A DNA stretch of 64,000 bases from Liriodendron chinense. Its lineage: Eukaryota; Streptophyta; Magnoliopsida; Magnoliales; Magnoliaceae. Shown in pieces: positions 1 through 11,871 of the stretch; position 1 is the first letter of the stretch; each line of letters opens with the position of its first letter. The notes below the pieces were generated by a model. It had not been told where the DNA came from. It was given only the letters and a program-made list of their open reading frames with translations, and searched no databases. Position numbers and translations under genes: made by a program. The stretch spans positions 558,001 to 622,000 of the forward strand of contig PVNU02002353.1 of assembly GCA_003013855.2 (NCBI GenBank). The letters run 5' to 3'.

Positions 1-1895
1 TTGTAATATCGGTTGAGCCTTGGCAAACTGAAGACTGAAGATTCAAGTGGACCAGAAGCATCAAGGAAGAAGAATAGGTAAATGAGATGCCTTAATGACC
101 CTAACCCTTTGAACCAAAGGATCCAAAACCTCTTAAATGACTTGGACCAATTAGGAATACCCTTAGTCATCTTCATTAGTCTTAGAACACCATGAAAAAC
201 ATTATAAGTTAGGATAATTAAAGAGGTAGAAGCTGCTGTAAAGAAATTAGCCTAAACAACAGTTTTCGATTGATATCCGATCAATCGAACAATGGTTCCG
301 ATAGGATTCCGATCCATCAGACACAGGTTCCGATCAATTTCGATTGATTGGACAGTGCCTTCGATCAATTGGGTGAGGTCCTTCCGATCAATTTGACCAT
401 ATTCCGATCAATCAAAATTTGTTTCAGAGAATTCTCTCAACAGATTTTTGATCAATTGGAAAAGTCTCCGATCAATTGGAAGTGACCTCCGATCAATTAG
501 ATATTTTTCTGATCAATTGGAGATACACGAATCTACTCATTTTTTTATCGTTGGACGAAAATCTGTAAAAGCTAGGGCATTCGTTTTTGGGAGAAGGAGG
601 GAGATTTAGATGAGATAGAAGCCACCATTGTTAAAGATCATTAGAGGCTCTCTTCCTAACTCATTGCAAGTCATTCTTCTTGTGATTCATCACGAGCTTG
701 GAGCATTCAATGCCAAAATGAGAATGGACTTGTTCCCTCTTGATTCCTAGGAGTTTAGATACCTTGATTGTAAGTATATCCTTTGTCTAAACATCACCTA
801 GGAGTTTAAATAGGTGAAGCTCTCTAAGAAACTCATTTCCTATTATTTGTAGAGGATTCACCACCTCCTAGTACCTTTGGCATCTCCTATCGAGCATCAA
901 GTGCAAGGAAGCTGATCTTAGAGCTGAAACCTTGGCAAAGCAGCAGCATCAAAGATCAATGGAGCACGAGGAGAGCTGATTCGAGCATGGGAGGGTAAGA
1001 AGAAGCAACCCGAAGTGGTGCTACAACGGGACTCAAATTCAACAAGCGAGTTGTCTATTATAAGAGTTCATTCACTTTTTTCCGATGGAAATTGAGTGTA
1101 GAGTTTATTTGTCAAACTCGAATTGATGGTCGTTTACTAATCCTTGACTTGTTAGTTGAGCCTAAAAGTCTAGGGGCATTTGTCATTCCTTGGCACGTTT
1201 GTCAGGCCTAAATTCCAGGGATGTTTGCTGTTCTTTGGCATATTTGTCGGGCCTAAACTAGTCTCTACGGAGAGCTACCAACACGGGTGTTAACGTGTAG
1301 GTTGGGAGGAACCTGTAAACTCCCCGGTTGGGTGGATACGAGTTAAAATAACTTGGTTGGGAGGAATCAGATTTAAATTCCCTAGTGAATGCCAAGTGTG
1401 CTCAAAGGGGTTGAGTACTTGAACCGGGAGTGGAGTAGACCCAAAGTCAAACCACTATACATGCTTGTATTTGTGATTGAATTGAGAACATTGTTATATT
1501 AGCATTGTATGTTTAATTATTAATTATAAATGCTTGATAGGAATGTATGTTAGACACTAGATAGGTACATCCACACACAATTTGTACTTTCACTAAGTAG
1601 TGGAGACTTGAGCTCATTGATCATTCTCATAGTCTATATAGGTTGGATATATTAGGAGCTTGATTTGTTTAATCATTTGATTAACTATGCATGCTTAGAC
1701 TAGGTAGTTTATTGCTTTACCGTATGCTAGTCTAGTGATTGGACCCACTTAGGCTTGGAAGCCGAAGTGCTCTTGTTTACTTAGTTTAAATTATTAAATT
1801 GTGTAAGTAGGCGAAAAGAATTTCAAAAGGTCCTAATCCTCCCTCCTCTAGGACTTGTCATATTTCTAGTTGCTCTCCAAGCTTTCACACGCATA
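1..1895 (+). mobile_element. Probable LTR fragment of a Ty1-copia (Sirevirus-like) retrotransposon
   Basis: This is non-coding sequence with the texture of a long plant LTR. A cluster of degenerate 'ccgatcaattgg' repeats lies at about 281-530. A long open-reading-poor stretch follows, including two near copies of a 'ggca..tttgtc.ggcctaaa' phrase at about 1166-1255. The stretch at 1430-1500 ('accactatacatgcttg') resembles what I remember of Sirevirus LTR 3' regions. No coding domain, primer-binding site or partner LTR is visible because the window edge cuts the element. The element class is inference; the repeat cluster is directly visible. Confidence 0.35.
281..530. repeat. Cluster of degenerate ccgatcaattgg repeats
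   Basis: About ten imperfect copies of a 12-bp unit close to 'ccgatcaattgg' occur at irregular 20-40 bp spacing. The unit is nearly palindromic. Similar 'gatcaatcg' clusters recur in other LTRs of this window (47570-47940, 52930-53310, 57060-57310). Confidence 0.7.
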
Positions 1896-1929
1896 TACGT
1901 TGGTGTCGTGTTAGACCACCCGACGTAAT

Positions 1930-2011
1930 TTCACACACATCACAGGGGGGTCCACACAGCTCGACCTCATGGGAACTCCCCATAAGGTTGAGCGCATAAT
2001 ACCTTTTCCCA

Positions 2012-2059
<48 letters not shown>

Positions 2060-2062
2060 TAT
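1930..2062. repeat. Orphan right arm of a (TA)n-associated MITE
   Basis: The sequence 'cacagctcgacctcatggga' followed by 'aggttgagcgcat' and a (TA)n tract (about 2010-2062) matches the right end of the element at 53924-54396, which also runs into (TA)n. Only this arm is present; the left arm was not found. It abuts the 3' tail of the LINE that starts at 2063. Confidence 0.5.
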
Positions 2063-3150
2063 TTTCTTTTTCTTTTTTTTAAATAAAGGGTTAGTATTAT
2101 TAACAGAGAAACAAAGACTTTATAGGGGCATACAACATTCTTGAGGTTTGCCTCACAAAAAATTCAATGACGGACCTCCTATCATGTCTTAACATTCTAA
2201 TGGCAGATTCTTTCACATTACCCAGCCCTAAATGATCCAAGAAGAGGGCTCCTCAGACTAAGTTCAAGAGGTCTGAAGTGACCTTGAAGATCCTGCATTG
2301 TTAATTGCAACACCCTAGTCTTGTTAAAGTGCTTGCCGGTCTGTTAACTTCCCTAGGCACGTATTGAATCTTCACATTAGTGACAGTTTTAAGATGGTTG
2401 ACTCTATCCCACTAATATCACAGGGACCAGTTAGAGGGCTTATCCTGATTCATCATATCCACGACTACCTTCAAGTCACTTTCTACAATGATTCTATCAT
2501 AACCTTGATCGACCCCAAGGGCGATCCCTTCTACCAACGCATGAGCCTCCCCGTTGATGTTCGTGCCCAAACAGTACCAGCAAGCAAATGCACGGACGAA
2601 GTTCCCGTCACTTCCTCGGAAAATGCCTCCCCCTCCGGACATGCCTAGGTTATCTTTGGAAGATCCATCAACATGATTTTAATCCAGCCAGTTTTCTGCC
2701 TTTCACATTTCACAAGGACAAGATATTACTTGGTCGAGGTCCAGATGGTGTCAGATTAAGAAGCGACAGAATTCTGGCTAGCATGGAATCCTGAACAAGT
2801 AAGAGGTAGAAGCTGATACACTTGATCTAGCCTTGCACATAGTTGATTATCTTGTTAGTGTTCCCTATGATACCGTCGAAGTTGCCTGTGTTTCTTTCTA
2901 CCCAAATTTCCCAGAAAATAAAAATCGGGATGAATCCTCGCAAAGTAAATAGACAATTTCCTAAAGAGGCTAAAGACTACCATGCATTGAGAGGCCCTGC
3001 CTACAGCTGATCACCTGGTCAAGAATTAAAGAAACTTGAAAGTATATGTTGAAAAACTTCCAAACTTGGGTCTCCATCTCTCCCTTTGCAAAGAGATGCT
3101 CTATGGATTCCATGCTTGAGCCTCTTTGGATGCTGCAATAGGTACATCTT
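2063..3150 (-). mobile_element. LINE (L1-type) 3' part: zf-RVT tail, RNase H-like domain and poly-A tail
   Basis: Minus-strand reading gives the second half of a reverse-transcriptase zinc-binding domain (CTYC...ESIEHLFAKG, about 3050-3150). A degraded linker follows, then an RNase H-like (RVT_3) segment at about 2418-2660 with GGGGIFRGSDGNF and a VESD motif. The T-rich tract at 2063-2080 is the poly-A tail on the minus strand. The element is interrupted at 3150 by a copia retrotransposon and resumes at 12410. Rejoining across one copy of the ATCTT duplication keeps the zinc-binding reading frame open. It is 5'-truncated, as usual for plant LINEs. Confidence 0.8.
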
Positions 3151-3645
3151 TGTTGGTGAGCCTTCAAACTGGCTGTAACCTCGCCTGTGAATTTCTGAAT
3201 TTTAGGCCAAAACTCTCTGGACGTTTTTGGAGGGTTTCGGGCACCTAAACCTAGGCCTGTCGGGCGACCGACGATGGCTCGGGTGCCCAACCCCACAGCC
3301 TGATAGTTTGCGCGGTTTTGCATTGTTTGTTCTAATTCTAGGTTTCTCTTATAAAAGGGGTGTAAACGGGATTAGGGTTAAGGCTAATTCATGTTCTACA
3401 CTATTGGGGAGAGAAAGAGCATTTTGGGAGAGAGAAAAATGGTTCTTCTCTTGGATTTATTGCTTCCAAGGTTGGTTTTCTCTGTAATCTTTTAAATTTT
3501 ATAGTGCATAATGTCGCTTTGTGCCGTGGTTTTTTCCCGCAATGGTTTTCCACGTAAAATTTGGTTGTTCTCTGTGGTTGTTCTTTGTGTGTGCATGTGG
3601 TGATCGTTTAATTCAACTCTGTGCTTCTACGAGGTTTTCCCAACA
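3151..3645 (+). repeat. 5' LTR of the copia element
   Basis: This 495-bp LTR, TG...CA, is nearly identical to 11872-12409 apart from point changes and one 43-bp absence after 'ggctgtaacc'. A TATA-like 'cttataaaag' lies near 3348-3357. It is followed by the tRNA-Met primer-binding site. Confidence 0.93.
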
Positions 3646-3647
3646 AG

Positions 3648-3659
3648 TGGTATCAGAGC
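3648..3659 (+). other. Primer-binding site (initiator tRNA-Met)
   Basis: The sequence 'tggtatcagagc' lies two bases after the 5' LTR. It is the standard copia primer-binding site complementary to the 3' end of initiator tRNA-Met. Confidence 0.92.
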
Positions 3660-3699
3660 TTATCATTGGGTGTAGCAGGATTCAAATCTGAAACAACAC

Positions 3700-4440
3700 A
3701 TGACATCGAGCACGAAGTTTGACGTTGAGAAGTTCTCCGACAAAAATAACCTCGAGTTATGACAGGTGAAGATGCAAGCCATCCTAATTCAACAAGGTGT
3801 TGAGGGCGCTCTTAGAAGGCGAGCTGAGGCTATGAAGGAAGATAAGTGGACCCAGATGGACAAGAAGGCCAGAACCTGTATACAATTGTGCTTGACAGAT
3901 GACGTTCTCTGTCACGTCATGAGGGAGAAGTCTGCAGCAAATACATGGACCAAGTTGGAGACCGTTTATGCGAAGAAATCTCTGGAAAACAGGATGTATC
4001 TGATGATGCAACTTTTCTCTTTGAAGATAGCGGAAGGGGCCAATCTGGATGACCACATTAGGAAATTCAGCCGGTTGATTTGCAAGTTGCTGAATATTGG
4101 TGAAGAAATAAAGGACAAGTATCAAGCTTTCATCATGTTGAACTCGCTTCCTAGTTCATATGAGACCATCAGGGACTCTTTATGTGTAGGCAGGGAAACT
4201 ATAAACATTGAAACCGTTGTCTTAGTCTTCCAGTCAAAGACGATGAGATAGAAGAACGGTGATGCTGGGTCTTCCTCCGACGCACTGGTTATGAGAGGAA
4301 GAAGTTAGGAGCGGGGTGATGGATCGTAGAAATCTAGATCCAAATCAAAGGGCAAGGGCAAAGGAAAGTTGAAGTACTAGGGCTGTGGTCAGTCAGGGCA
4401 CATGAAGAAGGATTGTAAGAGTCCTAAAATTAAGAAAGAG
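3700..4440 (+). pseudogene. Copia gag relic with degraded zinc knuckle
   Basis: The longest open part (3766-4251) encodes a UBN2-type Gag domain: conserved 'QLCLTDDVLCHVM', 'TWTKLETVYAKKSLENRMYL' and 'LNSLPSSYETIRDSLC' stretches. The true start is probably upstream at about 3700 ('TSSTKFDVEKFSDKNNLEL'), cut by a stop before 'QVKMQ'. After stops near 4251 and 4378, a CCHC knuckle (GCGQSGHMKKDC) is readable at about 4381-4416. Related to, but distinct from, the gag at 44444-45196. Non-functional. Confidence 0.85.
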
Positions 4441-5627
4441 AAGACGGATTCCACGTCTTCATGTATGTGGCATGCGCGCTTGGGTCACATGAGCGAGCGA
4501 GGTATGAAGGTACTTTTTTATCGTTCTTTGATTCCAAATTTTAAAAGCATTGACTTAAATATATGTGAGCATTGCATGTATGGTAAACAGTCTAGACTAT
4601 ATTTTAAAATCGGAAAACATGTTAGTAAAGGGGTGCTTGAGTATGTCCACTCAGATGTATGGGGGCCATCACCCATTGTTTCTATTGGAGGGTCATCATG
4701 GTTTATGTCTTTCATTGATGACTATAGTAGAAAGGTGCGAGTCTATTTTTTGAAAAATAAATTCGATGTTTTCATCACTTTTAATCATTGGAAAGTGATA
4801 GAGGAAAATCAGACAGGGCAAAAATTGAGATTGATGAGAACCGATAACGGTGGAGAGTTCACTTCTGGAGAGTTTAATCGATATTGCAAATATGAAGGGA
4901 TCGTGAGGCACAACACAGTACGTCACATACCAGAATAGAATGGTGTGGCTGAGCGGATGAACCGTACTCTTTTGGAAAAAGCCCGGTGCATGCTCAATAA
5001 TGCTAAGTTGCGAAAAGAGCTATGGACTAAAGCCGTTAACACAACTTATTATTTGATTAATTGATCCTCTTCTACAACTATAGATTGTAAAATTTCAGAA
5101 GAGGTGTGGAGTGGTCGGTTATTAGACTGCTCAAGTCTGCTGTGTGTTTGGTTGTGAAGCTTATTCTCATGTACCTCCAGTTGAAAGAGATACGCTAGAC
5201 CAAAGGGCCAAAAAATGTATTTTTGTTGGCTATGGTGATGCAGTGAAGGGTTACAGACTATAAGACCCTGTCACTTGTAAAATCACCTTGAGTCGTGATG
5301 TCAGGTTTGATGAGGGTTCTTTGTTCCGAAAGGATGTGCCAAAGGAACCAGAAAAATCAGAGGCTGTTGACATTTAAATTGACAGAGATGAGATACGAGC
5401 CGATACTGAGACGCAGTCAGAGGTACAGGATCAGGTGGAGTAGCCACCTGTGCGAAGAAATCCACCCAGGGATTGCAGGATACCGGCAAGGTATAGAGAT
5501 GACTCGAACGTTGCATTTGCCCTTATTACAGATGAGGGAGATCCGTTTAATTTTGAGGAAGCATTATAGGATGTAGATGCTGAAAAGTGGAAGGCGGCAA
5601 TGTAAGACGAAATGGACTCTCTGTATA
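4402..5627 (+). pseudogene. Copia integrase relic (pre-integrase, rve, C-terminal linker)
   Basis: GAG-pre-integrase is visible as MWHARLGHMSERGMKVL...CEHCMYGKQ (zinc-binding H-H-C-C). The rve catalytic core follows with HSDVWGP (first Asp) and RTDNGGEF (second Asp). NGVAERMNRTLLEKAR supplies the Glu after an in-frame TAG at 4936. More stops and frameshifts follow to 5627. The protease segment that normally separates the zinc knuckle from the pre-integrase domain is absent (only about ten residues join them), so the element was already defective there. The reading frame stops at the insertion at 5628 and continues at 10445. Confidence 0.85.
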
Positions 5628-6504
5628 TGTAACACCCCGTACTTTCCTATACTCGGGTGTTACCATGAGAATCCAAAGTATATGTGTATGTGCAATGCCC
5701 TTCCGTGACTCTTTCGTCAATGTGTGTGTGACTCCTGGTGTCTCGGACTGGCAGTGCGTAGTTCGCACCCAAATGACCAAAGTCCTAAGATCCCGAAACC
5801 TCTGTCATATTGACCGCGCCGTCCTCGCGATCGCAACGGCGAAAACAGTGCGTCGATCTGATACCCGAGCACAAAGATATGGACATTTAATCAAAACACC
5901 CAAAAAAATGTGGTTGTGCACACTCGTGTGGGGCCACCCAATGTGGGGCCCACTACACGGTCTCCCAAGCAATCATTTTCCCTCCCTTGTAATTATTACA
6001 CTTAATTATTACACAAAAAAATGAATAAATTAATAAAAAGTAAATAAATAATAAAAGAGAGAGTGGTGTAATGATGGGGTGCCATGATGACACCCCCATT
6101 CCTCTCCCATGCCCCCACGTCCTCTACCATCCCTTCATTTAAAAAATAAAATAAATAATAATAAAAAAAAAGAAAGGAAAGATTATAAGAGAAATGTTTG
6201 GGAGGGGGAAACGTCCACCCTCTCTCCCCCTTCACTTCCTCCATCCTTCTACTCAATCCATGCCTTCCACATTCATGTGAGGGTGCTTGTATGAAAGATC
6301 TGAGTGGGCCATCTTCAATCTCGGCCCTTGATCAAGGAGATCAAGGTGAGTACACCCTCTTTACTCAACATTTTATATTTTTTTATGTTGAATTTGCTTA
6401 GATGATGATTGTGATGGTGATGATGAGATGGGCCACCCCGATGTACATGCATGAAATCCTAACCCTACAAAAGGGGTTACACCTCTGGATGGAGGGATGA
6501 TATA

Positions 6505-7810
6505 AAATCAGCTTGATCCAAACTATATGCGGGACCCACTGATTATGGGCCCCACCATAATGTTTAATAGCCATCCAAGCCGTCCAACCCTTTGGCCATA
6601 CCACTTTGGGTTGGGGACCCAAGGATGAAGTTGATCAGAATTTTAGGTGGACCCCACTGAGGGAACGATCGTCCACCATTGAGAACTTCCTTGGCCCGCC
6701 TTGATGTTTCTAAGCTGAATCACCTGCCCAATATAGGGCTCTATGGGTTCCTCATGAGCTGGGGAACCTAATGAATGGCATTGATCTTCCCTAAGTGGGC
6801 CCCCACTTGATATGAACAAAGAAGAAAACAAAAAGAAAACAAAGAAAAAAAAAGGAGGAAACCGTCCAGACGCTGGACGTTCTCAACGTCAGGGACACTG
6901 GAACCGTCCAGCGTCAGCGTGGCTCAGTGGGGTCCCCACTCGTGGGCCCCACCTTGGTGATTATGCTGGATCCACACCGTCCATTTGTTTTCCCAGATCA
7001 TTTTAGGCCCAAGGCCCAAATATGAAGCCGATCCAAATCTTAAGCGGACCGCACCACAGGAAACAGTGGAGAACATGATGTCCACTGTCAAAACTTCCTC
7101 GGTCCACCTTGCTGTTTGTAGACCTATTCACATACCCAATATTGAGCTTGTTGGGTCCCCCATGAGCTGGGGAACCTGATGGATGGAGTGGATCGACTAT
7201 GTATGAGACCCACTTATATTAAAAGGAAGAGAAAAGAGATAGGAAAAGAATAAAAGAAAAAGAAGGAAAGAAAGGAGAGAGGAAGCTCCAGCGTGCTCCA
7301 ACGAAAGTGGGTTTTTGGGCGTGAAAATGGCCCCATGTGTGGGGACCACTATGATACATCCATGCCGTCCATCTGTCTCTCCATATCATTTTAGGCAAGG
7401 GGCCGAAAAATGAAGAAGATTCAGATCTCTAGTGGGCCGTGCCGGAAGAAACAATACAGACCATTGAAACCTTTCCAAGGCCCACTATCATGTTTCTGTA
7501 CAACGAAACATATCCAAATCGGGGCTCGTTAGACCCACATTAAGCTGGTCAATCTTATGGACGGATTAGATTTCCCAATTAGACCCACATCTTGTGGGAA
7601 AATAAGAAAGAAAGAAAGAAAGAAAGAAAGAAAAAAAATAATAATAAAATTGGCTGCTGGACAGCAGCGTCAGTAACGCTATGGCCCCTTATGGGCATGA
7701 TTCTGGGACCCACTCGTGGGACCCACCGTGATGTATTTGTATAATCCACCCTGTCCATCAGCTTCTCTAGCTAGTTTTATGGCTGCACACCAAAAATGAA
7801 CTGGATCTGA
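6505..7810 (+). repeat. Four diverged tandem modules (about 400 bp) related to the foldback core
   Basis: Modules begin near 6530, 6935, 7340 and 7700. Each has 'gggcccacc..gatg', 'ccgtccat', 'atcattttaggc', 'aatgaag..gatc', 'gtggaccgcaccacagg' and 'catgagctggggaacct'-like phrases in the same order. Modules are separated by purine-rich tracts and 'ctggacg'/'cgtccag' hairpin-like segments. The same phrases form the left arm of the foldback elements found elsewhere in the window. The fourth module is truncated. Confidence 0.7.
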
Positions 7811-9627
7811 AACTCTAGTGGGCCGTATCAAAGCAAAGTGTAAACCTCTTCTTCCTTTGTATTTCTGGTTGTTGGAAAATTTTCTAAGTACCATAATGAT
7901 GTTGTAAGTAAGCCTTTTTGAGACCTCATGGTGGGCCCCACGATCTGTATATAAGGGTCCTACCATGGGGATGTCCTTTCCACATATCAGTGTATTGGAA
8001 TATCCCACAACTTCTCTGGAAATAGCCCCCATGCGTTGGTGAGGTGGGCCCAAAGTTGGGGCTCACATAGCTGAAAATACTATGTCTGATTTTCTAAGTT
8101 TTGGGCCATCTTTGGGCGCCCGTGGTGGGGCCCATGTATGAGCTGTGTGGGGGCCACCAATTGGAATTTTCTGTCTATATACGTGGCTAGAAAAATAATA
8201 TATTACCTGGGCCAGGGTGGGCCCCATATGGTCGGAAAGTTGATCCCAAGATGGGGCCATGATATGGTGCGCATGAATTTCTGTGCAGAAATTCCAAGTG
8301 CTCATGTTTGGCCCCGCACCAAAAAATATTTATACATATCCAGCAGGCCCTACCTTATGGGTTTTAGAGACCATGCATGGGTCTACCAGGGGGACTTGAC
8401 AACACACCAAAAGGTGATCCCGTTTGATGGTGGGACTTGTCCAAAGTTGGGCCAAAATCATTTCTGCACTACCATTTCTGCACAACTCCAAGTACCCATG
8501 TTTGGGCCTTTGTTAAAAATTGCACACATGCAAACAAAGATATCTGTTTTGTGAGTTTTATAGACCATACATTGGTCTGTGAAGTGGTCATTTTATTTCT
8601 CCAGAAGATGGCCCCTTGCGATCACAAATTGGACCCAAACTTAGCCAAAAATCATTTCTGCATGTAAAGTATGAAATCTTCATGGGGTCACATCTATGGA
8701 ATCCACCACCTTCCTAAAGTATTAAATAGGTCATTTAAACCATAAAACTTGAATTTAGATTGTATAGGCCAACTCCTTAAAAATTTTGGAGTTACTACCA
8801 TAGGGTTGATCTTAACCGTATAAATTATGGATATGATAATCTAACCACATAAATGGTCTAAAATATGGTAGGGTTGAATTCCAACGAGCGTGTACATGCT
8901 TCAAGCAATATTAGAAGACGCTTCGAATCTTAAGGTGATGATTCCTCCCCTTGAGCTTTCCACCTTCATGTTAATTAAATAATAGTTTTACTCATATATG
9001 ACTGAAAATGTTACTCTGTCTCATGATTACCTCTACTGTTTTATTTTGCCATAAATCATATGTTTAACCTTACTATACGTGAATTTCTTTATAACTGTGA
9101 ATTATTTACGAATGTTGGAATTGTCGTTTTCATTCCTCATGTTTGGAATATGAAAGTGGAATGTGAATTTGAATGGTTGCGATCACCTATATTTGATGGG
9201 ACCTTAAACTGGTGGCCTTTGGAAGCGATTTATTGAAAAGATTCCTGATGGTGTCCTTAGATGGAATTATTGGACTAAATGTTAAATGAGATGAGATCTT
9301 GATTATGCCCCTAGCTGGACCAGTATGGAAATATTTTTGATGATGTCTTTATATGGACTCGTTGGACTGAATGTCCTATTGAGATAAGTTGTTGGGATTC
9401 CCGATGGACTTGATGGACCAATGGTCCTATGAGATAAATTATTGATTATGTCCCTTGTTGGACTTGTGTGGAAATATTTTGGAGAATTATTGTGATGAAA
9501 GGCCACTAGTTGTAAGGGAATGTCATAATTGGTTTGGTTGTAAATTGGAATAATAATGGTTGGTTTAATCATGCATATCATGGCACAGACGGGACGTGTG
9601 GTGACGAGCTATATTACCGTCGGGTGG

Positions 9628-9895
9628 TCTGGTTGCTGAGAGCACGTACCCTCGAGGTATTTTCGCTGGCTCTAGACCACCATAGAGTGTGTTATTCACT
9701 GAGAGCACGTACCTTTGGTATTTTCGCTGGTGATGACCACTCGTGATATTGTGGGGCTGATGTGTGTCCTTAGTGACTTTCAGACCACTGGGTGAGGCCG
9801 ATGTGTGTCCTTAGTGACTTCCGGATCACCAATTGATGGATTTGCATTGTGGGGCTGATGCGTGTCCTTAGGGACTTCCAGACCACATTTTCCAG
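9628..9895 (+). repeat. Short tandem repeats in the solo LTR
   Basis: Two copies of a unit containing 'gagagcacgtacc' and 'tattttcgctgg' (9637-9735) are followed by three copies of a unit containing 'gggctgatgtgtgtccttag' and 'gacttccagaccac' (9752-9885). Confidence 0.75.
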
Positions 9896-10444
9896 CTGGA
9901 TGTGCATCCCCAGGCTGAGGGACATTTGCATGCATTCATGCATTTAAGAAAGAATGCATCATGGATGTTTTGTACATTTTTTTTATTCTTGATTAATGTG
10001 TTAGTGTGTAATCTTGAGGGGACCTCACACTGAGCTGGTCACTCATGCTGTTAAATTTCAACCGTACAGTTGGTGCAGGTGATTTGAATAATGTACAGGT
10101 TATACTGGAATGGAGCAGGATGCTCAGGTTATACTGATGTCATGGATCGAAGAGCCGTGTTTCATGGTTGCTGCTTTAAATTTTGTATATAATTGTAATT
10201 GTTTATTAGTGTCTTCTGAATTAAATTTGAGATATTCGGTTTGTATAAGCCTTATGGGCATCCACTCTGCAATATTTGTTGTATCTTTCCTATATGCATG
10301 GTTTGTTTCTTCCGCAGTGAATACTCTTCTTGGAATGACAGTTGAAAATGGACTGAAATGTGGGTTTTCTTCATAGGCTAACGCCCGGGTCTTCAAACAC
10401 GGGTCTAGAACTCGGGTTGTGAAAATCCGGGGCGTTACAGTATA

Positions 10445-11776
10445 AGAATAGAACTTGGGAGCTAGTAGAGCTTTCTGTATGATAGGCTATTAATGGATTT
10501 TTCGAAAGAAACAGGATAGGTACAAAACTAGATTGGTAGCGAAGGAGTATGCTCAGCGTGAAGGTATGGACTTCAGTGAGATCTTTGTGCCGGTTGTGAA
10601 ACAGGTATCTATCAGGTTCGTGTTGGCGCTGGTTGTCCAATACGACCTCGAGCTGGAACAGATGAATGTAAAGACTGCTTTCCTGCATGGGGAATTGGAA
10701 GAGCAGATTTACATGGTGTAGCCAAAAGGTTATACAGTGCAAGGGGCCGAGAACAATGTTTGCAGGTTGAGGAGATCATTGTATAGTCTCAAACAGTCGC
10801 CTAGGCAGTGGTACAAAAAGTTGAATTCCTTTATGATGAATCAGAGCTTTTCCAGGAGTGAGTACGATCATTGTGTCTACTTCAAGACACTGAGTGATGG
10901 AAAATTTCTCATACTGGTGTTATACGTCGATGATATTCTTCTTACCAGTCATAGCATGTCTGATATCGATGTGTTGAAGACTTAGCTTTCAAGGACATTC
11001 GAGATGAAGTATCTGGGGGCTGCAAATCGGTTAGCATTCTCCACGCGGCTCACTTCAAGCTTTCTTCAAAGCAAAGTCCCACGACAGATGAAGAAAAGCA
11101 TGTCATGTCTCATGTGCCCTATTCAGTGCTGTGGGCAGTTTGATGTATGCTATGGTCTGTACAAGGTCAGATATTTCACAGGCCCTGGGTGTTGTAAGCA
11201 GTTTATGTCTAACCCTGGCAAGCAACATTGGGAGGTAGTGAAATGGTTACTTCGATATATTCGAGGTACAAAAGACTACATTTTGACATTCAAAAGGTCA
11301 GAGGATAAGTTGGTTAGGTATGTGGATTCTGATTACGCAGGTTGTGTGGACGGAAGGAGATCGACTTTAAGGTACTCGTTTGTTTTAGTGGGTGGAGCAA
11401 TTAGTTAGATGTCGAAGTTCAGTCTGTGGTGGCTCTTTCCATTAATGAATCTGAGTATATGACAGTGACAAAAGCATTCAAGGAAGCAGTTTGGTTGAGG
11501 GGAATGATGAATCAGTTGGGGCTTCAGCAGGAAGCCATGCTGGTTAATTGTGATAGTTCTAGTGCTATAAATTTGGCTAAAAATTCTGTCTATCACTCTC
11601 GTACTAAACACATTGATGTGCGTCATCATTTTATCCGACAGGTTCTTGAGGAAGGAGATGTTACTTTGGACAAGATTTACATAAGTGTGAATTCGGCAGA
11701 CATGCTCACCAAGGTGGTTCCTGCAGAGAAGTTTAAGTTTTGTGCAACTTTTCTGGGATTGGCGAAGACAGAATAG
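10445..11776 (+). pseudogene. Copia reverse transcriptase / RNase H relic
   Basis: The piece begins with the RT start (NRTWELVEL) directly after the right-hand GTATA duplication, so it continues the Pol frame broken at 5627. Segments at 10533-10721, 10737-10985 and 11004-11408 carry QMNVKTAFLHGELEEQIYM, LYVDDILL (catalytic Asp pair, about 10919-10942) and the GTKDY / DSDYAGC RNase H region. The last segment (11426-11776) has INESEYM, KHIDVRHHFIR and ADMLTK, the normal copia C-terminus. Roughly 50 residues are missing after 'FEMKYLGAA'. At least three stops interrupt it. Confidence 0.88.
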
Positions 11777-11871
11777 AGACACAGTGTGCATGAGAAGCAA
11801 TAAAGGTGTGATTGAAGATGAGATAACGGAAGAAGCAAGAGAGGAAGTTCTGTTTGAACCTCGGTGAAGTT

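Larger units (their letters stand above)
5628..10439 (+). mobile_element. 4.8-kb solo-LTR-like insertion (probable Ty3-gypsy)
   Basis: The insertion starts TGTAACACCCCG and ends CGGGGCGTTACA (TG...CA with inverted ends). It is flanked by a perfect 5-bp duplication GTATA (5623-5627, 10440-10444) and cleanly splits the copia pol frame. No gag or pol homology is visible, so the simplest reading is a very long solo LTR, as in Tekay/Del-type chromoviruses. A non-autonomous element without internal LTRs cannot be excluded. It contains four diverged tandem modules (6505-7810) and short tandem repeats (about 9628-9895). Two other insertions of this kind occur at 17762 and 56318. Confidence 0.75.

Noticed and set aside
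281..530. CRISPR-like array
   Set aside because: Irregular spacing, degenerate units, plant LTR context.
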